From Microbacteriaceae bacterium PS02333 (GTDB lineage Bacteria > Actinomycetota > Actinomycetes > Actinomycetales > Microbacteriaceae), in the NCBI GenBank assembly GCA_029959665.1, contig JASCOI010000020.1:1-36166 (forward strand): DNA of 36,166 nucleotides. The letters run 5' to 3'. A program made the translations under genes and the position numbers. Each line of letters opens with the position of its first letter. Position 1 is the first letter of the stretch. Shown piece by piece: positions 1 through 8,900 of this stretch. Below the pieces are notes generated by a model that searched no databases, was not told the origin of the DNA, and was given only the letters and a program-made list of their open reading frames with translations.

Positions 1-26
1 GGCCCGGTGCCAGCTGGCACCGGGCC
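1..26. terminator. Palindromic terminator 3' of ffh
   Basis: A perfect 26-bp palindrome lies just beyond the ffh stop codon. It contains the core CGGTGCCAGCTGGCACCG flanked by GGCC on both sides. The same core recurs with different but still self-complementary flanks at 3480-3523 and (one mismatch) 5877-5912, each time at a gene end. A terminator role is inferred from position and symmetry; there is no clear T-run. The left part may extend beyond the window. Confidence 0.6.
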
Positions 27-49
27 TCCCGTCCGTCTGTGGGTCGCGG

Positions 50-1600
50 CTAGCGACCCAGGAACTTCTGCAGGCTCGCCAGCTCTTCCTCGGTGGGCGC
101 CTTGCCGTTCTTGCCACCGCCGAGGCCGAGGCCGGAGCCCTTCGGCGCCTGCTGCGGCGCCGCAGCCGCGCCGGCGGCGAGGGCCGCACGCTTCGCGGGG
201 TTGCCGACCTTCTTCTTCTTGCCGCCGCCCTGCTGCTGCTTCTTGCCGCCGTGCATGCCGGGGATCGGCCCCATGCCCGGCATCTGCGGGACGCCACCAC
301 GGGCGACGGTCTTCATCATCTTCGCCGCCTGCTCGAAGCGGTTCACGAGCTGGTTGACCTCGGTCACCGTGGAGCCGGCACCGCGGGCGATGCGCAGACG
401 ACGCGAGCCGTTCAGGAGCTTCGGGAGCTCGCGCTCCTGCGGGGTCATCGACTGGATGATCGCCTCGGTGCGGACGATCTCGCGCTCGTCGAAGTTGTCG
501 AGCGCCTCTCGCATGCCCTTGGCGCCGGGGAGCATGCCGAGCATGCCCTTGATCGAGCCCGCCTTGCGGAGCTGCTGCATCTGCTGCAGGAAGTCGTTCA
601 GCGTGAAGCTGTCCGTCGCGATCTTGTCCGCGACCTTGCGGGCTTCTTCTTCGTCGAACGCGCCCTGGGCCTGCTCGATGAGGGACAGGATGTCGCCGAG
701 GTCGAGGATGCGGCTCGCCATGCGGTCCGGGTGGAACGGCTCGAAGTCGTCGAGCGACTCACCGGTCGACGCGAACATGATGGGGCGACCGGTGACGCTG
801 GCGACCGACAGGGCAGCACCACCGCGCGCGTCACCGTCGAGCTTCGACAGCACGACACCGGTGAAGTCGACGCCTTCCTGGAACGCGCGGGCGGTTGTGA
901 CGGCGTCCTGACCGATCATCGCGTCGATGACGAAGAGGACCTCGTCCGGGTCGACGGCCTTGCGGATGTTCGCGGCCTGCTTCATGAGCTCGGCGTCGAC
1001 ACCCAGTCGACCGGCGGTGTCCACGATGACGGTGTCGTACTGCTGGTCGACCGCGGCCTTGATGGCGTTCTTCGCGACCTTGACCGGGTCCCCGACGCCG
1101 TTGCCGGGCTCAGGGGCGAAGACGTGCACGCCGGCCTGCTCGCCGACGACCTGGAGCTGCTGTACCGCGTTCGGACGCTGGAGGTCCGCCGCGACGAGCA
1201 TCGGCGTGTGGCCGTCCTTCTTGAGCCACTTGCCGAGCTTGCCCGCGAGGGTGGTCTTCCCGGCACCCTGCAGACCCGCGAGCATGATGACCGTCGGCGG
1301 CTTCTTCGCGAACTCGAGCCGGCGCTGCTGGCCGCCGAGGATGCCGACGAGTTCCTCGTTGACGATCTGGACGACCTGCTGCGCCGGGTTCAGCGCACGG
1401 TTGACCTCGTCGGAGAGGGCCCGCTCGCGCACCGATGCGGTGAACGCCTTGACGACCTCGAGCGCGACGTCCGCGTCGAGGAGTGCCCGGCGGATCTCGC
1501 GGACGGTGCCGTCCACGTCCGACGGGGAGAGCCGTCCCTTCGTCCGCAGGTTGCGGAAGGTCTCGGTCAGCCGATCAGAGAGGGATCCGAATTGCGCCAT
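50..1600 (-). CDS. ffh: Signal recognition particle protein Ffh (SRP54)
   Basis: This is the GTPase subunit of the signal recognition particle, which binds 4.5S RNA and signal sequences of nascent membrane proteins and hands ribosomes to FtsY at the membrane. The 516-residue protein shows the N-domain helices (1-90), a G domain with P-loop GLQGAGKT (109-116), DTAGR (194-198) and SKLDG, and a methionine-rich M domain from about residue 310. The M domain ends in a Lys/Gly/Ala-rich tail with runs such as KKKK and GGG. Length and domain order match full-length actinobacterial Ffh. The ATG at 1600 follows a TAGAAT -10 box (1610-1615) with only 9 bases between, so the mRNA is probably leaderless or nearly so. 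It belongs to the conserved smc-ftsY-ffh neighbourhood, here interrupted by plus-strand genes. Confidence 0.97.
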   Translation of the reverse strand: MAQFGSLSDRLTETFRNLRTKGRLSPSDVDGTVREIRRALLDADVALEVVKAFTASVRERALSDEVNRALNPAQQVVQIVNEELVGILGGQQRRLEFAKKPPTVIMLAGLQGAGKTTLAGKLGKWLKKDGHTPMLVAADLQRPNAVQQLQVVGEQAGVHVFAPEPGNGVGDPVKVAKNAIKAAVDQQYDTVIVDTAGRLGVDAELMKQAANIRKAVDPDEVLFVIDAMIGQDAVTTARAFQEGVDFTGVVLSKLDGDARGGAALSVASVTGRPIMFASTGESLDDFEPFHPDRMASRILDLGDILSLIEQAQGAFDEEEARKVADKIATDSFTLNDFLQQMQQLRKAGSIKGMLGMLPGAKGMREALDNFDEREIVRTEAIIQSMTPQERELPKLLNGSRRLRIARGAGSTVTEVNQLVNRFEQAAKMMKTVARGGVPQMPGMGPIPGMHGGKKQQQGGGKKKKVGNPAKRAALAAGAAAAPQQAPKGSGLGLGGGKNGKAPTEEELASLQKFLGR

Positions 1601-1646
1601 GATCCGACGATTCTACAGGCCCTGCCGTGGCGTTCCCGCGGCCCGC

Positions 1647-1707
1647 ATCGAGGGAACAGAAAACGTCGGGTCGAGCGCGACCACCCGACGTTTTCTGCTC
1701 CCTCGAT
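1647..1707. repeat. 25-bp inverted repeat between ffh and lipB
   Basis: Two 25-base arms (1647-1671 and 1683-1707) are inverted copies with a single mismatch and an 11-base loop. The arms contain CAGAAAACGTCGGGT and its complement. Read on the minus strand the one mismatch becomes a G-U wobble, so a minus-strand RNA would be fully paired. It sits between the divergent promoters of ffh and lipB, upstream of both -10 boxes, where no gene ends; an ordinary terminator role is therefore not obvious. Confidence 0.75.
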
Positions 1708-1776
1708 CCGCCGGCGGGACGCGGGAGGGGTGGGGTGGGTGTGGGGGTGGGACGGCGGACAACAGCTTCGACGTTG

Positions 1777-1805
1777 TTGGACGGCGTCCAGAAACGTCGT
1801 ACGCT
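1777..1805 (+). promoter_or_regulatory. lipB promoter, leaderless
   Basis: A -35 box TTGGAC (1777-1782), a 17-base spacer and a -10 box TACGCT (1800-1805) are followed by only 6 bases before the lipB ATG at 1812. With transcription starting about 7 bases after the -10 box, the mRNA would begin at or next to the start codon. No Shine-Dalgarno sequence is visible, which agrees with leaderless translation. This is the best-formed promoter in the window. Confidence 0.65.
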
Positions 1806-1811
1806 CGGTGC

Positions 1812-2486
1812 ATGCCGGAACTCGAGGTCCTCCGTCCGCCCGGCCTGCTCGACTACGCCGAGGGGCTCGCACTGCAGCGAGCACTCCACGCCGACGTCGT
1901 CGCTGGCCGCTCCCCCGGGGTCCTCGTCCTCTGCGAGCACCCCTCCGTGTACACGGCCGGTCGACGCACCGAGCCGTCCGACCTGCCGACGGACGGCTCC
2001 CCCGTGGTCGAGGTCGACCGGGGCGGGCGCATCACCTGGCACGGCCCCGGACAGCTCGTCGCCTACCCGATCGTCCGGCTCGCCGACCCCCTCGACGTCG
2101 TGGCGTGGGTGCGCGACCTCGAGCAGGTCATCATCGATGCCGCGGGCACCGTCGGGGTCGTCGCGGAACGGGTCGACGGCCGAAGTGGCGCCTGGGTCCG
2201 GAACCCGACCGGCACGTTCGACAAGGTCGGCGCGATCGGCCTGCACGTCGCCGAGGGCGTCACGAGCCACGGCATCGCGATCAACTGCGGCAACGCACTC
2301 GACGCCTACGCCGCGATCGTGCCGTGCGGGATCGCCGACGCCGGCGTGACCACCCTCAGCGCGGCGGCAGCGCGCCCCGTGGCCGTCGACGACCTCGCCG
2401 ACACCGTCGCGCATCGCGTCCAGGACGCGTTCGACGGCATGCACACCGGCGTACGCATCAGTACGAACGAACGGATCCCCGCATGA
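1812..2486 (+). CDS. lipB: Octanoyl-[acyl carrier protein]-protein transferase LipB
   Basis: LipB moves octanoyl groups from acyl carrier protein to lysines of lipoyl domains in 2-oxoacid dehydrogenases and the glycine cleavage H protein. The 224-residue protein has the family signatures: [12 protein letters not shown] near residues 70-81, the catalytic lysine in FDKVGAIG (K138) and the acyl-thioester cysteine in VPCGI (C172). The open frame extends upstream, but ATG 1812 was chosen because it matches the family N terminus and lies 6 bases after a good -10 box. Its stop overlaps the lipA start (ATGA at 2483-2486), so the two are translationally coupled in one lipoylation operon. Confidence 0.96.
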   Translation: MPELEVLRPPGLLDYAEGLALQRALHADVVAGRSPGVLVLCEHPSVYTAGRRTEPSDLPTDGSPVVEVDRGGRITWHGPGQLVAYPIVRLADPLDVVAWVRDLEQVIIDAAGTVGVVAERVDGRSGAWVRNPTGTFDKVGAIGLHVAEGVTSHGIAINCGNALDAYAAIVPCGIADAGVTTLSAAAARPVAVDDLADTVAHRVQDAFDGMHTGVRISTNERIPA

Positions 2487-3466
2487 CCCTCGCTCCAGAA
2501 GGCCGCCGCATGCTCCGCGTCGAGGCCAGGAACGCCGAGACACCGATCGAGACGAAGCCCGCGTGGATCAAGACCCGCGCGACCCAGGGCCCGGAGTTCA
2601 AGGAGGTCTCCGCCCTGGTGAAGTCCGAGCAGCTGCACACCGTCTGCCAGGAGGCCGGCTGCCCGAACATCTTCGAGTGCTGGGAGGACCGCGAGGCGAC
2701 GTTCCTCATCGGCGGCGCCCAGTGCACCCGCCGGTGCGACTTCTGCCAGATCGACACCGGCAAGCCCGAGCCGCTCGACCGTGACGAGCCCCGACGCGTC
2801 GCGGACTCCGTCGCGAGCATGGGCCTGCGCTACGCCACGGTCACCGGTGTTGCACGCGACGACCTCGACGACGGCGGGTCCTGGCTCTACGCCGAGACCA
2901 TCCGGGCGATCCACGAGCACTCCCCCGGCACCGGCGTCGAGATCCTCGTGCCGGACTTCAACGGTCGCTCTGACCAGCTCGGCCAGGTGTTCGACGCCCG
3001 CCCCGAGGTCTTCGCGCACAACGTCGAGACCGTCCCCCGCATCTTCAAGCGCATCCGTCCGGCCTTCCGGTTCGAGCGCTCGCTCGACGTGATCACGCAG
3101 GGGCGCGACGCGGGCCTCGTGACGAAGTCGAACCTCATCCTCGGCATGGGCGAGGAACGTGCCGAGATCGAGGACGCCCTCCAGCAGCTGTACGACGCCG
3201 GCACGGACATCATCACGCTGACGCAGTACCTCCGCCCGTCGCCCCGGCACCTGCCGGTCGCCCGGTGGGTCAAGCCGGAGGAGTTCGTCGAGCTCCGCGA
3301 ACTCGCCGAGGACATGGGCTTCGCGGGGGTCCTCGCCGGACCGCTGGTGCGGTCCTCGTACCGTGCCGGACGGCTCTGGGCCCGCGCGACCGTCGCGCGC
3401 GGCGGCACGGTGCCGGCGCACCTCGCGCACCTGGTCGATGCCCCGGTGGGCCGCCAGGCGGTCTAG
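2483..3466 (+). CDS. lipA: Lipoyl synthase LipA
   Basis: LipA is a radical SAM enzyme that inserts two sulfurs into protein-bound octanoyl groups, completing the lipoyl cofactor after LipB. The 327-residue protein carries both Fe-S cluster motifs: the auxiliary CX4CX5C (C55, C60, C66 in [12 protein letters not shown]) and the radical-SAM CX3CX2C (C81, C85, C88 in CTRRCDFC), plus the C-terminal RSSY motif that ligates the auxiliary cluster. It starts four bases inside the end of lipB. The open frame runs far upstream, but only this start gives the known N terminus. The gene ends facing the minus-strand small membrane protein gene, with a 44-bp palindrome between them. Confidence 0.97.
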   Translation: MTLAPEGRRMLRVEARNAETPIETKPAWIKTRATQGPEFKEVSALVKSEQLHTVCQEAGCPNIFECWEDREATFLIGGAQCTRRCDFCQIDTGKPEPLDRDEPRRVADSVASMGLRYATVTGVARDDLDDGGSWLYAETIRAIHEHSPGTGVEILVPDFNGRSDQLGQVFDARPEVFAHNVETVPRIFKRIRPAFRFERSLDVITQGRDAGLVTKSNLILGMGEERAEIEDALQQLYDAGTDIITLTQYLRPSPRHLPVARWVKPEEFVELRELAEDMGFAGVLAGPLVRSSYRAGRLWARATVARGGTVPAHLAHLVDAPVGRQAV

Positions 3467-3479
3467 GACGAGCCACGGA

Positions 3480-3523
3480 CGAACAGGAGGCACGGTGCCA
3501 GCTGGCACCGTGCCTCCTGTTCG
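3480..3523. terminator. 44-bp perfect palindrome, bidirectional terminator
   Basis: Positions 3480-3523 form a perfect, loopless 44-bp palindrome centred on CAGCTG. The outer arm reads CGAACAGGAGGCACGGTGCC. It lies between the convergent ends of lipA (3466) and the small membrane protein gene (3538), so it probably terminates transcription from both sides. It shares its core with the palindromes at 1-26 and 5877-5912. Confidence 0.7.
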
Positions 3524-3537
3524 CGGAGTGGAACGCG

Positions 3538-3696
3538 TCAGGCCTTTCGACCCGTCAGCGACCGCCAGATCCAGCCGATGATGGCAACGACGGCGATGAT
3601 GATGCCGATGTAGAGCAAGAACTTCAGCGTGGTCCCGATGCCGACGAACAGCAGGACGAGGCCGACGATGATCGCGATGACCCAGAGTGCGGGCAT
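3538..3696 (-). CDS. 52-residue membrane protein, unknown function
   Basis: I do not recognise a named family. The reading frame encodes 52 residues beginning MPALWVIAIIVGLVLLFVG and ending WRSLTGRKA. Nearly the whole length is hydrophobic and could form two short membrane segments (about 4-20 and 25-44) joined by a GTTLKF turn, with a basic C terminus. An AAGGAG ribosome binding site lies 7 bases before the ATG, which strongly favours a real gene. The stop is followed by the 44-bp palindrome, and ftsY ends 58 bases upstream. It may be cotranscribed with ftsY, whose 3' end faces its start. The function is open; small hydrophobic actinobacterial proteins of this kind are common and poorly studied. 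Confidence 0.72.
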   Translation of the reverse strand: MPALWVIAIIVGLVLLFVGIGTTLKFLLYIGIIIAVVAIIGWIWRSLTGRKA

Positions 3697-3754
3697 GTGA
3701 GGGCTCCTTCCGTGTACCTGGACGATCCCTGTACTGCCGAGACGGTACCCGGAA

Positions 3755-4624
3755 TCAGCCGACGAGGTTCTGCACGAACACGTGCGGAGTGAACCCGGTC
3801 AGGTCGTTGATGCCCTCGCCCTGCCCGATGAGCTTGATCGGGATGCCCGTCTTCTCCTGCACGCTCAGCACGAAGCCGGCCTTCGCGGAACCGTCAAGCT
3901 TCGTGATGACGAGCCCGGTGACACCCGCGCCCTCGATGAAGGCCTGCGCCTGCGCGAGGCCGTTCTGCCCGGTCGTCGCGTCGAGCACGAGCAGGACCTC
4001 GGCGATCTCGGTCTGCTTCTCGACGACGCGCTTGATCTTGCCGAGCTCGTCCATCAGCCCGGCCTTGGTGTGCAGACGACCGGCGGTGTCGATGACGACG
4101 ATCTCGGTGCCGTCCCGCATCGCCTTCTCGACCGTCTGGTACGCCACCGACGCCGGGTCCTGCCCGGGCTGCGCCGGGCGGACGACGTCGACCCCGGCGC
4201 GCTGGGCCCACGTGGCGACCTGCTCGACCGCGGCCGCGCGGAAGGTGTCCGCCGCGCCGACGAGCACCGTGCGGTCGTAGGTCTTCAGGAACTTGGCGAA
4301 CTTGCCGATCGTGGTCGTCTTGCCGACGCCGTTCACGCCGACGACCAGGACCACCGCGGGACGCGCGCTGAGCTTCAGCGTGGTGTCGAGCTTCGAGAGC
4401 CGTTCCTCGAGCACCTCGCGGAGCATGCGCTGCAGGTCGGCGGGGTCGGTCGTGCCGTAACGGTCGACGCGGGCATGCAGGTCCTCGATGATCTCCTCGG
4501 AGATGTCCGGGCCGAAGTCAGCGCCGATCAGGGCCGTCTCGAGGTCGTCCCACGTCGTCTCGTCGATGGTCTTCCGCTGGAAGAGCCCGCGCAGCCGGGA
4601 GGACAGTGACCAGGAACTCGCCAT
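3755..4624 (-). CDS. ftsY: Signal recognition particle receptor FtsY
   Basis: FtsY is the membrane-associated SRP receptor GTPase; it pairs with Ffh to deliver ribosome-nascent chain complexes to the Sec translocon. The 289-residue protein has an N domain (1-80), the P-loop GVNGVGKT (96-103), DTAGR (179-183) and TKLDGSAKAG. It is the short NG-only form: the long acidic N-terminal A domain of E. coli FtsY is absent, and only a basic, hydrophobic start (SSWSLSSRLRGLFQRK) remains for membrane contact. The ATG at 4624 faces the divergent terC leader. It stands in the smc-ftsY-ffh order on the minus strand, but terC interrupts the smc side and lipBA the ffh side. Confidence 0.97.
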   Translation of the reverse strand: MASSWSLSSRLRGLFQRKTIDETTWDDLETALIGADFGPDISEEIIEDLHARVDRYGTTDPADLQRMLREVLEERLSKLDTTLKLSARPAVVLVVGVNGVGKTTTIGKFAKFLKTYDRTVLVGAADTFRAAAVEQVATWAQRAGVDVVRPAQPGQDPASVAYQTVEKAMRDGTEIVVIDTAGRLHTKAGLMDELGKIKRVVEKQTEIAEVLLVLDATTGQNGLAQAQAFIEGAGVTGLVITKLDGSAKAGFVLSVQEKTGIPIKLIGQGEGINDLTGFTPHVFVQNLVG

Positions 4625-4664
4625 GTTCCCAGCTTAGGGCGCGGCGGCTGATGCCGGTCCCCGG

Positions 4665-4670
4665 TATGCT
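4665..4670 (+). promoter_or_regulatory. Probable -10 box for the terC riboswitch transcript
   Basis: TATGCT at 4665-4670 would place the transcription start near 4677, directly before the conserved riboswitch bases GGGGAGTA. No convincing -35 element is visible at the expected spacing. Confidence 0.45.
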
Positions 4671-4677
4671 CGGCCTC

Positions 4678-4829
4678 ACGAAGGGGAGTATTCCTCCTCG
4701 GTGACCTCGTCAGTACGGTCCGGGACGATCCGGATCCGGGGCGCCGGTCGTGATCGGTTGCAGCAGATCACGGCGGAAGAGACCTTCAGGCCTCGGCGTA
4801 CCCGGTACGCCCCCTGAAGGGAAAACTCC
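4678..4829 (+). promoter_or_regulatory. yybP-ykoY-like manganese riboswitch upstream of terC
   Basis: The leader has GGGGAGTA near its 5' end (4683-4690), GTCAGTACGG in the middle and GGAAGAGACCTT towards the 3' end, which resemble the conserved loops of the yybP-ykoY (Mn2+) class; this class often controls TerC-type exporters. AAGG (4681-4684) can pair with CCTT (4783-4786) as the closing stem P1. Alternatively CCTTCAGG (4783-4790) pairs with CCTGAAGG (4813-4820), extended by GGCGTACC with GGTACGCC. That second hairpin covers the GAAGGGA ribosome binding site (4816-4822). I infer an ON switch acting on translation: metal binding stabilises P1 and frees the ribosome binding site. A covariance-model search would decide the class. 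Confidence 0.75.
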
Positions 4830-5861
4830 TTGGACGTCCCGTTCCTCGTCTGGATCATCACCATCGCCGGCATCCTCGGCCTGCTGGTGTTCGACTTCTT
4901 CTCGCACGTGCGCAAGCCGCACGTGCCGCACATCCGCGAGTCCGCCTTCTGGTCCGTCGTGTACATCGCCCTGGCGATCGTGTTCGGCATCGGGATCTGG
5001 GTCTTCGGCGGGCACCAGGCCGGCGGTGAGTACTTCGCCGGGTGGCTGACGGAGAAGGCACTGTCGGTCGACAACCTGTTCGTCTTCCTCATCATCATGT
5101 CGTCCTTCGCGGTGCCGAAGGAGTTCCAGCAGAAGGTCCTGCTCGTCGGTGTCGCGATCGCCCTCGTGGCCCGCGGTCTGTTCATCGCGCTCGGCGTCAC
5201 GATCATCGACAACTTCTCGTGGGTGTTCTACCTGTTCGGCGCGCTGCTGTTCTGGCTCGCCTGGTCCCAGGCCCGCAGCGGGAACGACCACGGTGCAGAC
5301 GAGGGTGATTCCCGCCTCATCCGCGTCCTGAAGCGCGTCATCCCGACGTCGGACCACTACGACGGCGACCGCCTGACCACGAAGGTCGACGGCAAGCGGC
5401 TGTTCACCCCGATGCTGCTCGTCATGGTCGCCATCGGCCTCACCGACGTGCTGTTCGCGCTCGACTCGATCCCCGCGATCTTCGGTCTGACGCAGGACGC
5501 CTTCATCGTGTTCACCGCGAACGCGTTCTCGCTCCTCGGACTCCGACAGCTCTACTTCCTCATCGCCGGCCTGCTCGAGCGACTCATCTACCTCGGCCAG
5601 GGCCTCGCGGTCATCCTCGGATTCATCGGTGTGAAGCTCGTGTTCCACGCGATGCACGTCAACGAGCTGCCCTTCATCAACGGCGGCGAGCACATCGAGT
5701 GGGCGCCGGAGATCCCGATCTGGTTCTCGCTCGGGTTCATCATGCTGACGATCGCGGTCGCGACGGTGGCGTCCCTCGTGGTCTCGAACAAGCGCCGTGC
5801 GCGCGGCCTGACCCCGACGGGCTCGCAGCCCACGGTCTCCGCCGAGGCCGAGGCGAAGTAG
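4830..5861 (+). CDS. TerC/Alx family membrane protein, probable Mn2+ exporter
   Basis: TerC/Alx-family proteins are polytopic membrane proteins; several export manganese, and some are linked to tellurite resistance or metallation of secreted proteins. The 343-residue protein has eight or nine hydrophobic segments and the paired acidic motifs of the family: KALSVDNLFVF near residue 76 and GLTDVLFALDSIPA near residue 204. A hydrophilic loop (about 150-185, rich in Asp/Gly/Lys) separates the two halves. The start is TTG at 4830, supported by GAAGGGA seven bases upstream and by the family N terminus. The upstream yybP-ykoY-like riboswitch fits Mn2+ homeostasis. It ends convergent with smc. Confidence 0.93.
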   Translation: MDVPFLVWIITIAGILGLLVFDFFSHVRKPHVPHIRESAFWSVVYIALAIVFGIGIWVFGGHQAGGEYFAGWLTEKALSVDNLFVFLIIMSSFAVPKEFQQKVLLVGVAIALVARGLFIALGVTIIDNFSWVFYLFGALLFWLAWSQARSGNDHGADEGDSRLIRVLKRVIPTSDHYDGDRLTTKVDGKRLFTPMLLVMVAIGLTDVLFALDSIPAIFGLTQDAFIVFTANAFSLLGLRQLYFLIAGLLERLIYLGQGLAVILGFIGVKLVFHAMHVNELPFINGGEHIEWAPEIPIWFSLGFIMLTIAVATVASLVVSNKRRARGLTPTGSQPTVSAEAEAK

Positions 5862-5876
5862 CCCGCCGCTCTCACA

Positions 5877-5912
5877 CGGGAGGCGCGGTGACAGCTGGCA
5901 CCGCGCCTCCCG
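5877..5912. terminator. Palindromic bidirectional terminator between terC and smc
   Basis: Two 18-base arms meet at CAGCTG with one mismatch (the left arm has GGTGACAG, the right arm complements GGTGCCAG). The outer arm reads CGGGAGGCGCGG. It lies exactly between the convergent stops of terC (5861) and smc (5913), and belongs to the same palindrome family as 1-26 and 3480-3523. Confidence 0.7.
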
Positions 5913-8900
5913 CTACGCGGCGGCGTCGCGACGCTGGACGCGCTGACCGACCACGGCCGACACCCCGTCCTGCCGCATGGAGACGCCGTACAGCGCGTCG
6001 GCGATCTCCATCGTGCGCTTCTGGTGCGTGATCACGATGAGCTGCGAGGCCTCGCGGAGCCGCTCGAACACGGTCAGCAGCCGGCCGAGGTTCGCGTCGT
6101 CGAGCGCCGCCTCGACCTCGTCCATGATGTAGAACGGCGAGGGCCTGGCGGTGAAGATCGCCACGAGGAGCGCCACCGCCGCCAGGGACCGCTCGCCGCC
6201 GGACAGCAGCGTCAGCCGGTCGATCTTCTTGCCGGCGGGCTTCACCTGCACGTCGATCCCCGTCCCGAGCAGGTCGGTGGGGTCCGTCAGCGTGATCGAC
6301 CCGGACCCGCCGGGGAAGAGGATCGGGAAGATGACGTCGAAGGCCTCGCGGGTGTCGTTGAACGCCGACTCGAAGATGGTCTGCATCTTCGCGTCGAGCT
6401 CCTCGATGATCGTCATGAGGTCGGTGCGGGTCTTCTGCAGGTCCTCGAGCTGCTCGGCGAGGAACGCGTGCCGCTGCTCGAGCGCCTGGAACTCCTCGAG
6501 CGCGAGCGGGTTCACCTTGCCGAGCTGGCCGAGGTCGCGTTCGGCCGCCTTGAGTCGGCGCTCCTGTTCGGCGCGCACGTAGGGCACCGTCTCGACCTCG
6601 GTGAGGTCGACGTCGTCGGTGGCGTCGAACTCGGGGAGCGCGGGGCCGCCGGGCAGGGTCGACTCGGCATCGACGAGCTCGGGGACGTCCACGTCGACGT
6701 CGTCTTCGACGGAGTCCACGTGATCGACGTCGACGTCCTCGTCCGGGGCGACCGCAGCCGCGTCGGCCGCGGCCCGTTCGGCGTCCCGGTGCTTCCGCGC
6801 GAGCACCCGCGGGTCGATGAGCACGTCGACGGGCACGGGCACGTCAGGCCCGTACTCCGCCACGAGGACGGCCTCGACGAGCCCCAGTTCACTCTGCGCC
6901 CGGTCCAGCACGCCGGACACGTGGAGCTTCTTCTCGTAGATCTCCATCTCGAGCGAGTGCACACCGTCCGTGATGGACTGCAGCCGGTCGCGGAGCTCGC
7001 GCTCCTCGTTCCGGATCGTCTGCAGCTCGGTGTTCCGCTTCGACCGTTCGGACTCCGCGGTCGCGAGTTGCACGCGCGCCTCGGCCAGCGAGCGGTCGAC
7101 CGCGCCGAGCACCTCCGGCAGGTCCGCGAGGACACTCTCGGCCGTCGCCATCTGCCCACGTCGGATGACCGCGAGCCGTGCCGCTTCCTCGGCCGCCGCA
7201 CGCTCCGCCTCGAGCTGCCGGTCGAGCTGGTCGGCACGCGACCGTTCGGCCCGGGCCCGCTCGCGCACGGTGTCGATCTGGATGCGCTGCTCGATCTCCG
7301 CGGCACGCGCGGCCTCGAGCGCCTCCTGCAGCCCCGGCCGTTCGGTGGCGTCGACGGTCGGTCGCGGCGCCACCGCGTGCTCCTGCTGCGCCTGCTCGGC
7401 CTCGGCGAGGACACGTTCCGCGGACTCGACGGCGCCGTCCGTCTCACCGAGCGCGGCGCGCAGCCGCTCGACCTCGGCGACGGCGTTCTCCGCCTTCGCA
7501 CGGACCGACGCGCTCGTCCGGTCGTACTCCGCGACGGCTGCGGCGTGCGCGCGGCTCGTCCGGTCCGCGTCGTCCGCAGCGCGGCGCGCGTCGTCCACGT
7601 CGGTGCGTGCGGCCTGGAGGCTCGTGGCCAGCTCCGCCGCGGCCGTCGCGATGGCATCGCGGCGCGTCACCGCGTCGTCCCGTTCCGCGACGAGCTCGAT
7701 GCGCGAGGTGGTCCGCTCGCCGCCGCCGGTGACGCGGACCGCTCGGACCAGGTCACCCGACCGCGTCACGACCGTCGCCTGCGGGGCGGCGGTGAGCACG
7801 GCCTCCAGGTCGACGTCGTCGGAATCTGCGACCAACGTGTCCGCGAGGATCGCGGACAGGGCGGGCGGGCCGCTGACCAGGTCGAGGGCGCGACGGACGC
7901 CGGCGGGTACGGCGGAGCCGGCCGCGGTCCCTGCGGCGTCCGCGACGACCACGTCGATGCGACCGATGTCCTCGGCGCGGGCGTGTGCGACGGCGTCGAG
8001 GGCCGCTGCGCGGTCCTCGGCCAGGACGGCGTCGGCGAGTCCGTCGAGCGCCGCGGCGATGGCGGCCTCGAAGCCGGCCGTCACGCTGAGGTGGTCGGCG
8101 AGCCGGCCGACGATCCCGGCACGCCCCGCCTCGATGAGTGCCTGGGACCCGTCGCGGACGTCGATCGACATGCCGAGTGCGGCCACGCGCGCGTCGAGGG
8201 CATCCCGCTCGCGTTCCATGCCGTGCAGCCGGTCGCGGAGCTCGTCGCGGGCGGTCTGCGTCCGTTCGAGCCGCTCGCGGGCGGCGTCGAGCGCGGTCTG
8301 CAGGGCATCGGCGTCGGTGTCCGCGGAGGGGTCCGTCCCGACGTCCGCCAGCGCTGCCTCGGCGATCCGGGAACGTTCGGTGGCCTCGGTGAGCGCACGC
8401 TCCCGTCGCTCCCGGTCGGCGACGGCGGAACCGCGCTTGGACCTCGCGACGTCGACCGCGCTGGCGAGCCGCTCCGCGTCGAGGTCGTGCTGGGAGACGA
8501 GCGCCGCCTGCGCTGCGATCCGCTCGTCGAGCGCGTCGAGGGTCGCACGGGCCTGCAGGACCCGCTCGGCGGCCGCGGCCATCCCCTGTTGCATCGCGGT
8601 CGCCTGGGCATCGAGCCGGTCCCCCTCGGCGCGGACGCCGGCGACCTGCTCGGTGGTGATCGTGGGTCCCTGCTGCGGGGCGTCCGACTGCTGGGCGAGG
8701 AGCATCAGGCGCTGGTTGGCGAGGCTCGACAGGCCACGGAGTCGTTCCTGCACGCTCTCGAGCCGGTGGACGACCGTGCGGGCGCGGTCGACGTCGTCCC
8801 CGACCATGCTCTGCTCGACGTGCTGTTGCCGGGCGCGGGTCTGGTCGAGGCGCTCGGTGAGGACGATGCGCTCGGACTTCCGGCCGGCCGCGCCGGCCGG

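Noticed and set aside
251-2482. A long in-frame extension upstream of lipA
   Set aside because: It overlaps ffh and lipB and the translation has no family resemblance until the lipA start at 2483.
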